The notes beneath the pieces are model-generated. The model searched no databases, had not been told where the DNA came from, and was given only the letters and a program-made list of their open reading frames with translations. A DNA stretch of 34,604 nt, taken from assembly GCA_021298245.1 (NCBI GenBank), contig JAJTDZ010000027.1:1-34604 (forward strand), written 5' to 3'. This document shows positions 9,824-17,985 of this stretch, in pieces. This DNA comes from Algoriphagus sp. (GTDB taxonomy: Bacteria > Bacteroidota > Bacteroidia > Cytophagales > Cyclobacteriaceae). How positions within the stretch are numbered: the stretch's first letter is position 1; each line of letters opens with the position of its first letter. The translations under genes and the position numbers were made by a program.

Positions 9824-10246
9824 TCAAGAAGGATATTTTTCCTTCATAAAATGGAAGGACTGTTTGATAAGTTCACGTAGGATTATTTCATTCACATCCG
9901 AAAGCCTTTTGATGTAAATGCAGGAAGCACCTGTTTTGTAGCGCCCAAGTTGGGCAAAAAGGCTCTCAAATTTTGCCTCCATACAGGCCATTAAATAAAC
10001 AGAAATAGCGGCCTTTCTGGGAGAAAAGCCAGCAATCAGAAATTCTCCTTTTCTACCGCTAGGATAGTGGTATTTGTAAGTACCAAAGCCTACAATCGAC
10101 TCCCCCCACATCACGGCTTTTTCTCCGGTCTCTTCTTCCATGATTTTTTTTAATGCCATCGCATCTTCTCTCATTTGGGGAGCAGTGGTGGAGAGCAAAT
10201 ATGCATCTACGGAAGCAGCTGTGGGTTGGGTCTTGTTTTCAGCCAT
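9824..10246 (-). CDS. DUF1801 domain-containing protein (YdhG-like)
   Basis: A 140-residue cytoplasmic protein covering a complete DUF1801 domain: ALKKIMEEETGEKAVMWGESIVGFG, then YLIAGFSPRKAAISVYL-type strands, then KTGASCIYIKRLSD. This is an alpha/beta fold of unknown function, sometimes linked to small-molecule or iron handling; no activity can be assigned here. It starts two bases after the stop of the VOC gene, so the two are translationally coupled. Confidence 0.85.
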   Translation of the reverse strand: MAENKTQPTAASVDAYLLSTTAPQMREDAMALKKIMEEETGEKAVMWGESIVGFGTYKYHYPSGRKGEFLIAGFSPRKAAISVYLMACMEAKFESLFAQLGRYKTGASCIYIKRLSDVNEIILRELIKQSFHFMKEKYPS

Positions 10247-10248
10247 GG

Positions 10249-10638
10249 TCAGATTTGATAAAGTTCGATTGGCAGCTCATCCGGATCCGAAAAAAAGGCA
10301 AATTTCCTCGCCGTATGTTCATCCACCCGAATAGGTCCTACCTTAATTCCTAAGTTAGTCAAAGTTTCTACTTCCTTTTGAATATCCGTTACGGCAAAAG
10401 CCAAATGCCTAAGTCCACATGCCTCCGGTCTAGTGACTCGATTGGGAGGATTGGGAAATGAAAAAAGCTCAATCAAGTAGGTTCCGTTTAGTTCCAAATC
10501 CAACTTATAGGAACGTCTTTCGGCTCGGTAAACTTCCTGAATCACTTTGAATCCAAGAACTTGGGTATAGAATTTTTTGGAAAGAGCATAATCCGAGCAA
10601 ATAATTGCGATATGGTGGAGCGCTGAAAGTTGGAGCAT
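10249..10638 (-). CDS. VOC family protein (glyoxalase/bleomycin-resistance fold)
   Basis: A 129-residue single-domain vicinal oxygen chelate protein, close in form to the YaeR/GloA2 group. It has two beta-alpha-beta-beta-beta modules: module 1 from LHHIAIICSDYALSKKFYTQVLGF, module 2 from GLRHLAFAVTDIQKEVETL to FFSDPDELPIELYQI. Candidate metal ligands at the family positions are the first-strand His (HHIAI), the Glu of LIELF, the His of LRHLAF and the Glu of PIELYQ. The substrate is unknown. It is the first gene of the operon that runs to priA. No clear TAnnTTTG promoter was found upstream. Confidence 0.88.
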   Translation of the reverse strand: MLQLSALHHIAIICSDYALSKKFYTQVLGFKVIQEVYRAERRSYKLDLELNGTYLIELFSFPNPPNRVTRPEACGLRHLAFAVTDIQKEVETLTNLGIKVGPIRVDEHTARKFAFFSDPDELPIELYQI

Positions 10639-10784
10639 ACAATTGAAAAAAAGGGAATTGGTTTAAACTCTTGCTTGAAATTAAAAGTAAAGTAAATCCA
10701 TTTAACGAGATCCTTGTCTAGTTGGAATCCTGGCCTATCCTCTTTTTAGAAAAAATCCATGAATTGCAAGTGATATGATTCCCT

Positions 10785-10846
10785 CCCGATAGGCTTCGGG
10801 ACAGGCTCTTGAAAAGGGGCAAGGAGCCTGCCCGCAGGATTGCGGG
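10785..10846. repeat. Imperfect GC-rich inverted repeat, REP-like
   Basis: The arms 10785-10808 (CCCG...CAGGCTC) and 10824-10846 (GAGCCTG...CGGG) pair over most of about 23 bases, with a 15-base spacer. The segment is much richer in GC than the flanking DNA and lies between two gene ends. This looks like a dispersed extragenic palindrome, but no second copy occurs in this window. A role in hppA mRNA 3'-end stability is possible. Confidence 0.4.
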
Positions 10847-10855
10847 GTGGGGATT

Positions 10856-10883
10856 AAAAAAAAGCTCTCCTTATCAGGAGAGC
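10856..10883 (-). terminator. Terminator of hppA
   Basis: The stem GCTCTCC (10864-10870) / GGAGAGC (10877-10883) has a 6-base loop. On the minus strand eight T follow (A run 10856-10863). It begins 29 bases after the hppA stop codon. Confidence 0.88.
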
Positions 10884-10911
10884 CTTTTCTAAACTAGCGA
10901 ATGACTAATTT

Positions 10912-13016
10912 TTACTTGGTAATGGTAACCGTCTCAGTAACTACTTCCTTGCCATCTACCATCTTGATTTCCTTCTTCACCTCTTTGTTAACAACCCCAG
11001 CTTCAGCAGCAGCGTGTGGTTTTTGAGCAATATGTGGGGCAATCACAAGCGCAACGATGGACATCAATTTGATCAAAATGTTCATGGAAGGACCAGAAGT
11101 ATCTTTGAATGGATCCCCAACAGTATCACCCGTTACAGAAGCCTTGTGAGGCTCGGATTTCTTGTAGAAAATCTCTCCGTTGATTTCCACTCCTTTTTCA
11201 AAGGATTTCTTGGCGTTATCCCAAGCACCTCCTGCGTTGGACTGGAACATACCCATCAATACTCCAGAGACGGTCACTCCGGCGAGCATTCCGCCCAAAA
11301 CTTCTGGACCAAAAGCAAAGCCTACTAGGATTGGGGAAATCAAGGCAATGGCTCCAGGAGCTATCATCTCACGAATAGAGGCTTTGGTGGAAATCTCCAC
11401 GCATTTTTCGTATTCTGGCTTGGCTTTGTATTCCATGATGCCAGGAATTTCGCGAAACCGTCGGCTTTGTAAATATCAATAGCTTTAATGCCAGAAATTC
11501 CCACAAAAGCAGCAAACAAGGCAAGGGAAGTCAAGGCTGCAGAAGCAATAGCAAATCCTTTACCCGTAGCGGCCGTGGTATTTCCTACCGCATCCAAGAT
11601 ATCGGTACGGCCACGCACTTCCTCAGGAAGCTGGCTCATCTCAGCAATACCGCCTGCATTATCTGCAATCGGTCCGAAGGCATCAATAGCCAACTGCATG
11701 GCGGTAGTAGCCATCATACCCGCTGCAGCGATTGCTACACCATACAAACCGGCAAACTCATACGCTCCGTAAATACCACCTGCCAAAACCAAGATAGGAA
11801 GTACCGTAGATTCCATACCTACAGAAAGACCTCCAATGATGTTGGTCGCATGGCCTGTGGCAGACTGCTTGATGATGGATAGCACAGGACGCTTGCCCAT
11901 AGCGGTGTAGTATTCGGTAATGATGGACATCAAGGTACCTACTACAAGACCTAGGATGATCGCAAAGAACACGTCCATGTTGGAAAACTTTACATCTCGA
12001 ATTACCATTGATTCAGGAAGCATATACATCACCACAAAGTAGGAAGCGATACCGGTAAACACGATGGAAGACCAGTTGCCCATGTTCAAGGCTTTCTGTA
12101 CATCTCCTTTATCGTCCTTGATGGTCACAAAGGCCATTCCCATAATGGAGAAGATGATTCCTAGACCTGCCAAAACCATAGGCAATAGAATGGGAGCGAT
12201 TCCTCCAAAATTATCAACAGACTCAATTTCACGACCTAAAACCATGGTAGCTAAGATGGTAGCTACATAAGAACCAAATAGGTCTGCACCCATACCGGCC
12301 ACGTCCCCTACGTTGTCCCCCACGTTGTCTGCGATGGTGGCGGGATTACGTACATCATCCTCAGGAATCCCTGCTTCTACCTTACCTACTAGGTCAGCTC
12401 CCACGTCGGCAGCTTTGGTATAGATACCCCCGCCCACACGGGCAAAAAGGGCAATAGATTCAGCACCCAAAGAGAAGCCCGCGAGAACTTCTAGGGCTTT
12501 TTCCATTTCTATTCCATTCGCTCCAGCATTGATTGAAAGGACATAGAATTGATAAAATACAATAAATAAAGAGCCCAAGCCCAATACAGCGAGACCAGCT
12601 ACCCCGAGACCCATAACGGATCCTCCGGTAAAGGAAACCCTAAGTGCTTGTTTTAGGCTTGTTCTAGCCGCTTGAGTCGTACGTACGTTGGCTTTGGTGG
12701 CAATCTTCATACCGATATATCCAGCCAAAGCAGAGAAAAATGCTCCAATAAGGAAGGAAACGGCAATAATTGGGCTTGAGGTAGGCACTAGGGTACCTGA
12801 CCATGCCAACAAAATACCGGCAATCACAGCGAAATAGCCAAGAATTTTCCATTCTGCTTTTAAAAATGCCATGGCACCATCGGCAATGTAGCCGGAAAGT
12901 TCCACCATGTTTTTGTCCCCAGTGGGCTGTTTGGTCACCCAGGCAGATTTTACTGCCATGATAAGGAGGCCTACAAGTCCCAGCGCAGGGACTAGGTAAA
13001 TCAGCGCTTGTTCCAT
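10912..13016 (-). pseudogene. hppA: Membrane-bound (H+ or Na+) pyrophosphatase, frame-disrupted by an internal deletion
   Basis: This gene should encode the roughly 730-residue ion-pumping pyrophosphatase, which couples PPi hydrolysis to H+ or Na+ export. It is split into two frames. Residues 1-519 (13016 down to 11460) are normal and include the pyrophosphate-site loops [13 protein letters not shown] with DNVGDNVGD, and DNAGG. After IDIYKAD the frame becomes nonsense and stops at 11364. The normal sequence resumes in another frame at about 11460 with [20 protein letters not shown] and runs to the stop at 10912 (an ATG at 11436 would give 174 residues), including [12 protein letters not shown] and [14 protein letters not shown]. 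The roughly 35-40 residues that family members have here, a membrane helix and its loop, are missing. [11 protein letters not shown] (Ala and Gly at the K+-signature positions) marks the K+-dependent subfamily. Either a true pseudogene or an assembly error. Confidence 0.85.
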
Positions 13017-13057
13017 ATACTAATTGGATTCAATGTTAGATTTTGTAAATAATTCCG

Positions 13058-13087
13058 CAAAGATAAGACTTATACCCTTCTTGCCAA
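13058..13087 (-). promoter_or_regulatory. Bacteroidota sigma-A promoter of hppA
   Basis: On the minus strand, TTG (13085-13087) is followed after exactly 19 bases by TATCTTTG (13058-13065). This matches the Bacteroidota consensus of -33 TTG and -7 TAnnTTTG. Predicted transcription starts around 13050, leaving a leader of about 35 bases before the ATG at 13016. Confidence 0.75.
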
Positions 13088-13313
13088 GTTGAAAGTCAAA
13101 AGCATTTTTTCTTTTTATGCGATTTGCATACTTAAGGTGATTTAGTGAAAAGAAAAAAGTGGCGAAATAACCGTTCATCTGTAGAGTATGGAAAGAAGAA
13201 AATCAATCGTCTGACCCATAAAATACCAAAATTATAGGGCCTTGATCATGAAGGAGAAAGCATAAAGGCAGAGGAATTGTGGGGGGAGCACTTCCACTTT
13301 TAGAAGAAAATAC

Positions 13314-13321
13314 TAAATTTG
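13314..13321 (+). promoter_or_regulatory. Candidate -7 box of the tRNA-Pro gene
   Basis: TAAATTTG matches TAnnTTTG and ends 9 bases before the first base of the tRNA, which is the right distance for initiation just upstream of it. No TTG lies at the ideal -33 spacing. The rest of 13088-13313 shows no gene. Confidence 0.5.
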
Positions 13322-13330
13322 CCTTTCCAT

Positions 13331-13404
13331 CGGGGTGTGGCGCAGCCCGGTAGCGTACACGTCTGGGGGGCGTGTGGTCGCAGGTTCAAATCCTGTCACC
13401 CCGA
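13331..13404 (+). tRNA. tRNA-Pro (anticodon GGG)
   Basis: A full cloverleaf of 74 bases. The acceptor arms CGGGGTG and CACCCCG pair and the discriminator base is A. The D arm contains GCAGCCCGGTAGC. The anticodon stem is CACGT/GCGTG with loop CTGGGGG, giving U33 and anticodon GGG. The T arm is CAGG-TTCAAAT-CCTG. The CCA end is not encoded. It marks the change from GC-richer housekeeping DNA to AT-rich accessory DNA. Confidence 0.96.
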
Positions 13405-13427
13405 CTATAACCTTATTTAAATACTTG

Positions 13428-13460
13428 AAAACCAACACTTTATGTGTTGGTTTTATTTTT
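13428..13460 (+). terminator. Terminator of the tRNA-Pro gene
   Basis: A perfect 11-base stem, AAAACCAACAC (13428-13438) and GTGTTGGTTTT (13444-13454), has a 5-base loop and continues into TTTTATTTTT. It lies 23 bases after the tRNA. Confidence 0.88.
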
Positions 13461-13506
13461 AGTCCCCATATAGGGGCCAAAATTTCGGATAATAGATTTA
13501 CCTTTT

Positions 13507-14907
13507 TTAGTTCAAAAAATTAGCTTCCTTCAAAATTGCGTTTTGAATTTCCAATTTCTCTGAATCATTTGCCGGGGTCGGTTGACGTTCCTTGTTCATA
13601 AAGGTATACACCGGTTGGAATTGAATGATTTTTCCTTTGTAGAAATAACCTTCTAAGAAGAAAGCTTGTCGAACGCCAAGGCGGTGAATTTGATCAAACA
13701 TAAAATTTCCAAGACCATAGAAAATCACTTTCCCTTTGTACAAAGCAATTTCCTGTGCTTGATGTGCTTGTGAACCAAGGATTACATCAGCACCAAAATC
13801 AATTAGTTTTTGAGAGATCTTTTTCTGATTCGCAGTAGGCGAGTAGGAATCCACTTCACCGTATTGCACACAAGCCAAAATATAATCTACTTTCACTTCG
13901 TTTCGCAGGGAGTCAATTAGTTTTTTTGCTTTTGTTTCCTCGTAGCGATTGGCTCCCATTATTTTATCGGCGCACTCCCCAAGCGGACAAAGTTCATTGA
14001 ATCCAATCCAGGCAATTTTTCGATGATCTTTCAACTCCATGATAAGTGGCTTGTTGGCTTCCGCAGGCGATGCACCGCCACCAAAGTACTTCATATTGTG
14101 GTCTTTGTACCACTTCAAAGAATTCAAATACGCTTGCTGACCCACATCTAAATTATGATTACCGGTCAACTCAATAACATTGGCTTTTAGTCGATTGAGT
14201 ATTTCAAAATGCTCCGTTTTCGTCGCAAATTTCATCTTCATGGTTTCATAGACACAGGCATCTTGGTTACTCACCTCATTGCTGATGTGCACCAACTCTA
14301 GATTTTTAAAAAAAGGTAAAATATTTGCCAAGTAAAAATCAATTCCTTTAGCATTTAGAACCGTTCCTGTGCTACGTGTGATGGCCGTAACCCCAGTATG
14401 CGTGTAGGTCGTGATTTCTTTTTGGAAATCGAAATCATCTGAATCGTAGCTCAACCATAAAGGATATTTTATTGGTTCTTTAAAAAAATTAATTGAGTTT
14501 ACTTTTTTTGCTAAAAATTGTTGATCTACCGAATCTAATGTTGTGATCACCAAATCTTTTCTGCTTTTAAAATTGAACTTTCCCAGCTGAATTGATTTAG
14601 GTTCTGTACTCAAGTTTAATTTTTCCTGGAGTGATTGAGCAATGTCTTTAGTACAGGAAATTGATCCGTTTTCCAATTTGATTTTTAAACTGTCTAGGCT
14701 AATATCTTCACTCAAATTGAGGAAGGACCCCATGACTATCAAGGGAATGCTGTCGTTTGCTAAATTGGTTGAATTATTGTTTGCTTCGCCGGAAGTCTCT
14801 TTTGTATTCACTAGTGAAATCAATGCTAGCTCCTCAGTTGACGTTCCACCGCAGGAAACAATACCTATCAAAAGAACGATTGAAAAAATTGTAACTAGCT
14901 TTTTCAT
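13507..14907 (-). CDS. CapA family lipoprotein (PGA_cap metallophosphatase-like)
   Basis: A 466-residue protein with a lipoprotein signal (lipobox ending IVSC, Cys19), so probably anchored in the envelope. The C-terminal half is a CapA/PGA-capsule domain of the calcineurin-like phosphoesterase superfamily. It has THTGVTAITRST near 169-180 in place of the usual GDVMLGR start, HISNEVS near 207-213, TGNHNLD at 248-254, ACVQYG near 345-350, GSQAHQ at 378-383 and GLGNFMFDQ at 398-406. The NH and GxxxH residues are the usual metal-binding positions. Residues 30-160 match nothing I recognise. CapA proteins act in polyglutamate capsule export in Bacillus, but most Bacteroidota homologues are of unknown role, and no capB/capC neighbours are present here. 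Confidence 0.85.
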   Translation of the reverse strand: MKKLVTIFSIVLLIGIVSCGGTSTEELALISLVNTKETSGEANNNSTNLANDSIPLIVMGSFLNLSEDISLDSLKIKLENGSISCTKDIAQSLQEKLNLSTEPKSIQLGKFNFKSRKDLVITTLDSVDQQFLAKKVNSINFFKEPIKYPLWLSYDSDDFDFQKEITTYTHTGVTAITRSTGTVLNAKGIDFYLANILPFFKNLELVHISNEVSNQDACVYETMKMKFATKTEHFEILNRLKANVIELTGNHNLDVGQQAYLNSLKWYKDHNMKYFGGGASPAEANKPLIMELKDHRKIAWIGFNELCPLGECADKIMGANRYEETKAKKLIDSLRNEVKVDYILACVQYGEVDSYSPTANQKKISQKLIDFGADVILGSQAHQAQEIALYKGKVIFYGLGNFMFDQIHRLGVRQAFFLEGYFYKGKIIQFQPVYTFMNKERQPTPANDSEKLEIQNAILKEANFLN

Positions 14908-15348
14908 TTTTTTATAATAATATTTTCAATTTACTTCAATTTCATTTTTTGGCAAGCCTCTCTCTTCAATTTTCTAGTAGCTCTCTTGATATAATGTTTA
15001 GTTGTCAATTCCAGATGTATCCCAATCTGCTGGATAGCCCATTTCATTGATCATCAGGTCATTTTGGATTCTTAAATGCCTGATTTACAATGAATCACCT
15101 ATTAAATATCGCTTTTTGTGTTAATATTTTAAGTTAAGCGGTAACCATATGGGAATAAAAAATTAATAATGGAGATCACCCTCGATCAGGCCGTGGAGAA
15201 ATAGGTTACTAAATTAATTATTGATAAATTCCATAATTCAAGTAAATCAATAATTATCCGATCAAATGAAAATGACTGAAAAGCGAAGAACAAGTGCTCT
15301 AGTCATTAGCGAAAAATGCAGGCTTTATAAGTCACTAAATCAATAATC
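14908..15348. other. Intergenic region between divergent genes; possible short coding remnant
   Basis: AT-rich and without a full gene. On the minus strand, 14998-15084 is a 28-codon open stretch ending in TAA whose last part reads MINEMGYPADWDTSGIDN. This resembles the C-terminal MGFPxxW ending of Abi-type proteins and may be the end of a decayed gene. No consensus promoter was found for either flanking gene. Confidence 0.35.
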
Positions 15349-15960
15349 ATGAACAAAATTGTAAAATTACTCTCTCAAGATGTCACTATTGTTATACTAC
15401 TTGGCGTCATCTCTGTCTTCACTGCATGGGCAGGTGTTCAATCTTCCCTGCATAGTGGACAATCCAATACATCTTTGTCATTCTATATGGAGCGTCTAAA
15501 TAGTTCAAACAACCTTTATTTAACTTCAGAACTTAAATACAGAACGGACCTGGTGGTTTGGGCAGATAAACAAACCACCCTCAGTCAAGGCGGTGATATC
15601 AACGCTGGCTACTCCGCGGGTTCCCCAGAGCTATTTGAATTAGGAATGCCTTGCCTTTTAGAGAATCCGGAAAGTCAACTGGCAGAATGTAAATCCTACA
15701 TGGATGAGTTATACGTGCCACAAGGGGAATTATACGACCAAGCAATTCAATCTCTTGAGGAGTATGAGTTAGCAAACGAATACAGTGACCGGCTTCAAAT
15801 GCTGACCGCATTGCTTGCTGTTGCCTTGTTCATGCTTGGTATCACCTCTGTCATTCAAAAGGAGAAGCTACAATTCGCTATTGTTCTTGGAGCACTTATA
15901 ATTGCCGTTTTTAGCGTTTCCGTACTCTTGACCGTGCCTTTCATCGCCGTGTCGTTATAG
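15349..15960 (+). CDS. Unknown membrane protein with three predicted helices
   Basis: Not a family I recognise. The 203 residues show one N-terminal transmembrane helix (about 12-32), a hydrophilic region of about 115 residues (33-148) with two cysteines (MPCLLENPESQLAECKSY) that could form a disulfide, and a C-terminal helical hairpin (about 150-168 and 174-200). The layout fits an inner-membrane protein with one extracytoplasmic domain. It is the only plus-strand gene between the tRNA and 32 kb and stands alone. The ATG start is the first in frame; there is no clear ribosome-binding site, which is normal in Bacteroidota. Confidence 0.65.
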   Translation: MNKIVKLLSQDVTIVILLGVISVFTAWAGVQSSLHSGQSNTSLSFYMERLNSSNNLYLTSELKYRTDLVVWADKQTTLSQGGDINAGYSAGSPELFELGMPCLLENPESQLAECKSYMDELYVPQGELYDQAIQSLEEYELANEYSDRLQMLTALLAVALFMLGITSVIQKEKLQFAIVLGALIIAVFSVSVLLTVPFIAVSL

Positions 15961-16173
15961 TTTGTAGGTTGTACTCGAGTAAAAAGTACGGGCGCTTCTG
16001 AAAATCTCACCACCCTTTAGGTAAGTTGAATTCCCAACACTTAAAATTGAATACGAAGGAATTACAAATAATAAATCGTAACCAATTTTTTATTTTCTCA
16101 CAAGTAGCCAAACACCTTATTTTAGACCAAACATAGTAAGACCTAAAAAATTACGGAATCTACTTTCCGCCAA

Positions 16174-16758
16174 TCAATCTATTTGAAAGGCCACCTCATT
16201 CCGGCGATTAATCACATCCCAAGGGGCATTGTAGCCCATGTATAACAAAGATCCCTTTGTTCGGATGTTATTTTCTTCTAGGACCTTCGATAAGATTTGG
16301 GCATGCTTTGCTATTTTTTCATCGGAACTATATCCCCCAAAACGCAGTACCGCTAAGGTCATGGAGTCTTGAGTTACTAGAGAAACAGCATTAGAGTTAG
16401 GCGTAGGAAGATCTGAGATTTGATACTGGCTGGGCATCACAAAAGACATGGAAGCATCCGTATCCGACATATTCATGATCACTGGAGCAGTCATGGCAAT
16501 CTTCTGCTGTTGTTGATTTCCACCAAAAATGTAGTTCGCCACTACACCAAATCCATTGTTTCCATTGGAATCGTAGCGCTTCCCACCCAATTTGGTCTGA
16601 GCCAAAATCATTTGAGGATACTCCCTAATTTCTACCTCACCCAAGGTTTTGATTACCTTATAGTTCGGAGTCTCGATACCTTTAAATCGAAAGGAAAAAA
16701 AAGAAATCACTCCGCCCAGAATAAGTACAGTCCCTGCAATCAAAATCAAAGTTTTCAT
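16174..16758 (-). CDS. SOUL family haem-binding protein
   Basis: A 194-residue protein with an N-terminal signal anchor (about 1-24) and a SOUL/HBP domain: YKVIKTLGEVEIREYPQMILAQT at the start, KIAMTAPVIMNM in the middle, SFVMPSQY, and the C-terminal YNAPWDVINRRNEVAFQI. SOUL proteins bind haem or other tetrapyrroles in eukaryotes; in bacteria they are mostly uncharacterised and may store or buffer haem. The start is the ATG at 16758. A longer reading from a TTG at 16764 adds only two residues and is less likely. It is a stand-alone minus-strand gene. Confidence 0.9.
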   Translation of the reverse strand: MKTLILIAGTVLILGGVISFFSFRFKGIETPNYKVIKTLGEVEIREYPQMILAQTKLGGKRYDSNGNNGFGVVANYIFGGNQQQQKIAMTAPVIMNMSDTDASMSFVMPSQYQISDLPTPNSNAVSLVTQDSMTLAVLRFGGYSSDEKIAKHAQILSKVLEENNIRTKGSLLYMGYNAPWDVINRRNEVAFQID

Positions 16759-16968
16759 AAGCAAGAAACTAATAGATTAAAAAAAAGTTCGAAGGAGACT
16801 AGAATCCCAAACTAAAATCTCTGCACGACTAATTTCCATAATAAATCTAAGGTAGGTGATAGCTATTGAAAAAGACTTGAAAATTAGAATACCATAAAAT
16901 GTATAATAGGTACACGGAAAGGCAACCTAATTTTTACTCTCAGAAAAAATAATCCCCCACTCCTACAT

Positions 16969-17982
16969 TTAAATTCCGAGTAAAAATTTGACCACTGGAA
17001 ACTTTTTTCCTGTTTTTTTAACTAGTATATAAAGTAAGGAGACGTAACTGAAAACCAAGAGAAAAAGAGAGGCAATAATGAGAAAATAGCCAAAAAAACT
17101 ATAGTGGTGATTTTCAAAGTCAAAAATTGGCACATAAAACTGAAGCAAAAGCGCATGAAAAAAGTATACTGCTAAAGAATAGGTACCAAGTAAGCCGATG
17201 TAATTGTGACTAAAAGAGTTCTTTACCTTAAAATAAATTACCACTAAAAAAATACCTATCATATAAATCCAAAAAGGTAAGGTGACTGGATAGAAAATCT
17301 CCATATAATTGATCCTAGGTAAATTGAATGAAAAGGTTCCTCCCAAGGTAAAAAAAAGAAAGCTGCTCAAACCCAGAATCCCGCAAATGAGGATGAAATT
17401 CAAATACTTACTAAGTAATATGCGATACTTAGCTGAATAATAACCCAGTATGGGAATGCCAAGCCAAGGGAAAACAGGGAACCAACCATCTATAAAAATA
17501 TGCTTAATGGCATCTAAAATGATATAGTTTTGATCAGCTTCAAATGCAGGGATTTCGATCAACTTGAAATTGTAGTTTTGCGCAAAAAACAAAGTCAATG
17601 AAAAACTAAAAGCGAATACTAGCAAGGCATAAAAATCTGGCAGCCTCCTTAAAAACAGCATGGTGAATAAAGAAAATGAAATCAAATACAATACATCCAT
17701 GGTATAAAATGGCATAATATTCCAAATCGCTACATCAATCAAGACTGCAAAAAACAAGATTTGAAAAATTCTTTGGATTGTATTTAATATAGATTTCCCA
17801 TTCTCTTCGCTAAGCCTCAAGGAAACACCACTTAAAAAAATAAAAATGGGTGCTGCAGTAGAAAATATCACCCTTAGCATCATGGGGCAAGGAAGAGCCG
17901 GGAAAATGTAAGGATACGAATTTGCAGCAACCATGATCAATATCGCGACGCCTCTTAAAAAATCAACTGAATTATTCCTCAT
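16969..17982 (-). CDS. HGSNAT/DUF1624-like membrane acyltransferase
   Basis: A 337-residue polytopic membrane protein with about ten hydrophobic helices. It opens with SVDFLRGVAILIMVAAN, typical of the heparan-alpha-glucosaminide N-acetyltransferase/DUF1624 and acyltransferase-3 groups. It also has PIFIFLSGVSLRL and the DUF1624-type FIDGWFPVFPWLGIPILGYYSAK. Relatives move an acetyl or other acyl group from the cytoplasmic side onto a sugar on the other side of the membrane; the substrate here is unknown. It begins three bases after the stop of the ion-channel gene, so the two form a coupled pair. Subfamily choice between DUF1624 and acyltransferase-3 is fairly but not fully certain. Confidence 0.75.
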   Translation of the reverse strand: MRNNSVDFLRGVAILIMVAANSYPYIFPALPCPMMLRVIFSTAAPIFIFLSGVSLRLSEENGKSILNTIQRIFQILFFAVLIDVAIWNIMPFYTMDVLYLISFSLFTMLFLRRLPDFYALLVFAFSFSLTLFFAQNYNFKLIEIPAFEADQNYIILDAIKHIFIDGWFPVFPWLGIPILGYYSAKYRILLSKYLNFILICGILGLSSFLFFTLGGTFSFNLPRINYMEIFYPVTLPFWIYMIGIFLVVIYFKVKNSFSHNYIGLLGTYSLAVYFFHALLLQFYVPIFDFENHHYSFFGYFLIIASLFLLVFSYVSLLYILVKKTGKKFPVVKFLLGI

Positions 17983-17985
17983 TGT

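Noticed and set aside
15972..15981. Palindrome TACTCGAGTA after the unknown membrane protein
   Set aside because: Too short to be a terminator stem with a loop and has no T run. Probably chance.
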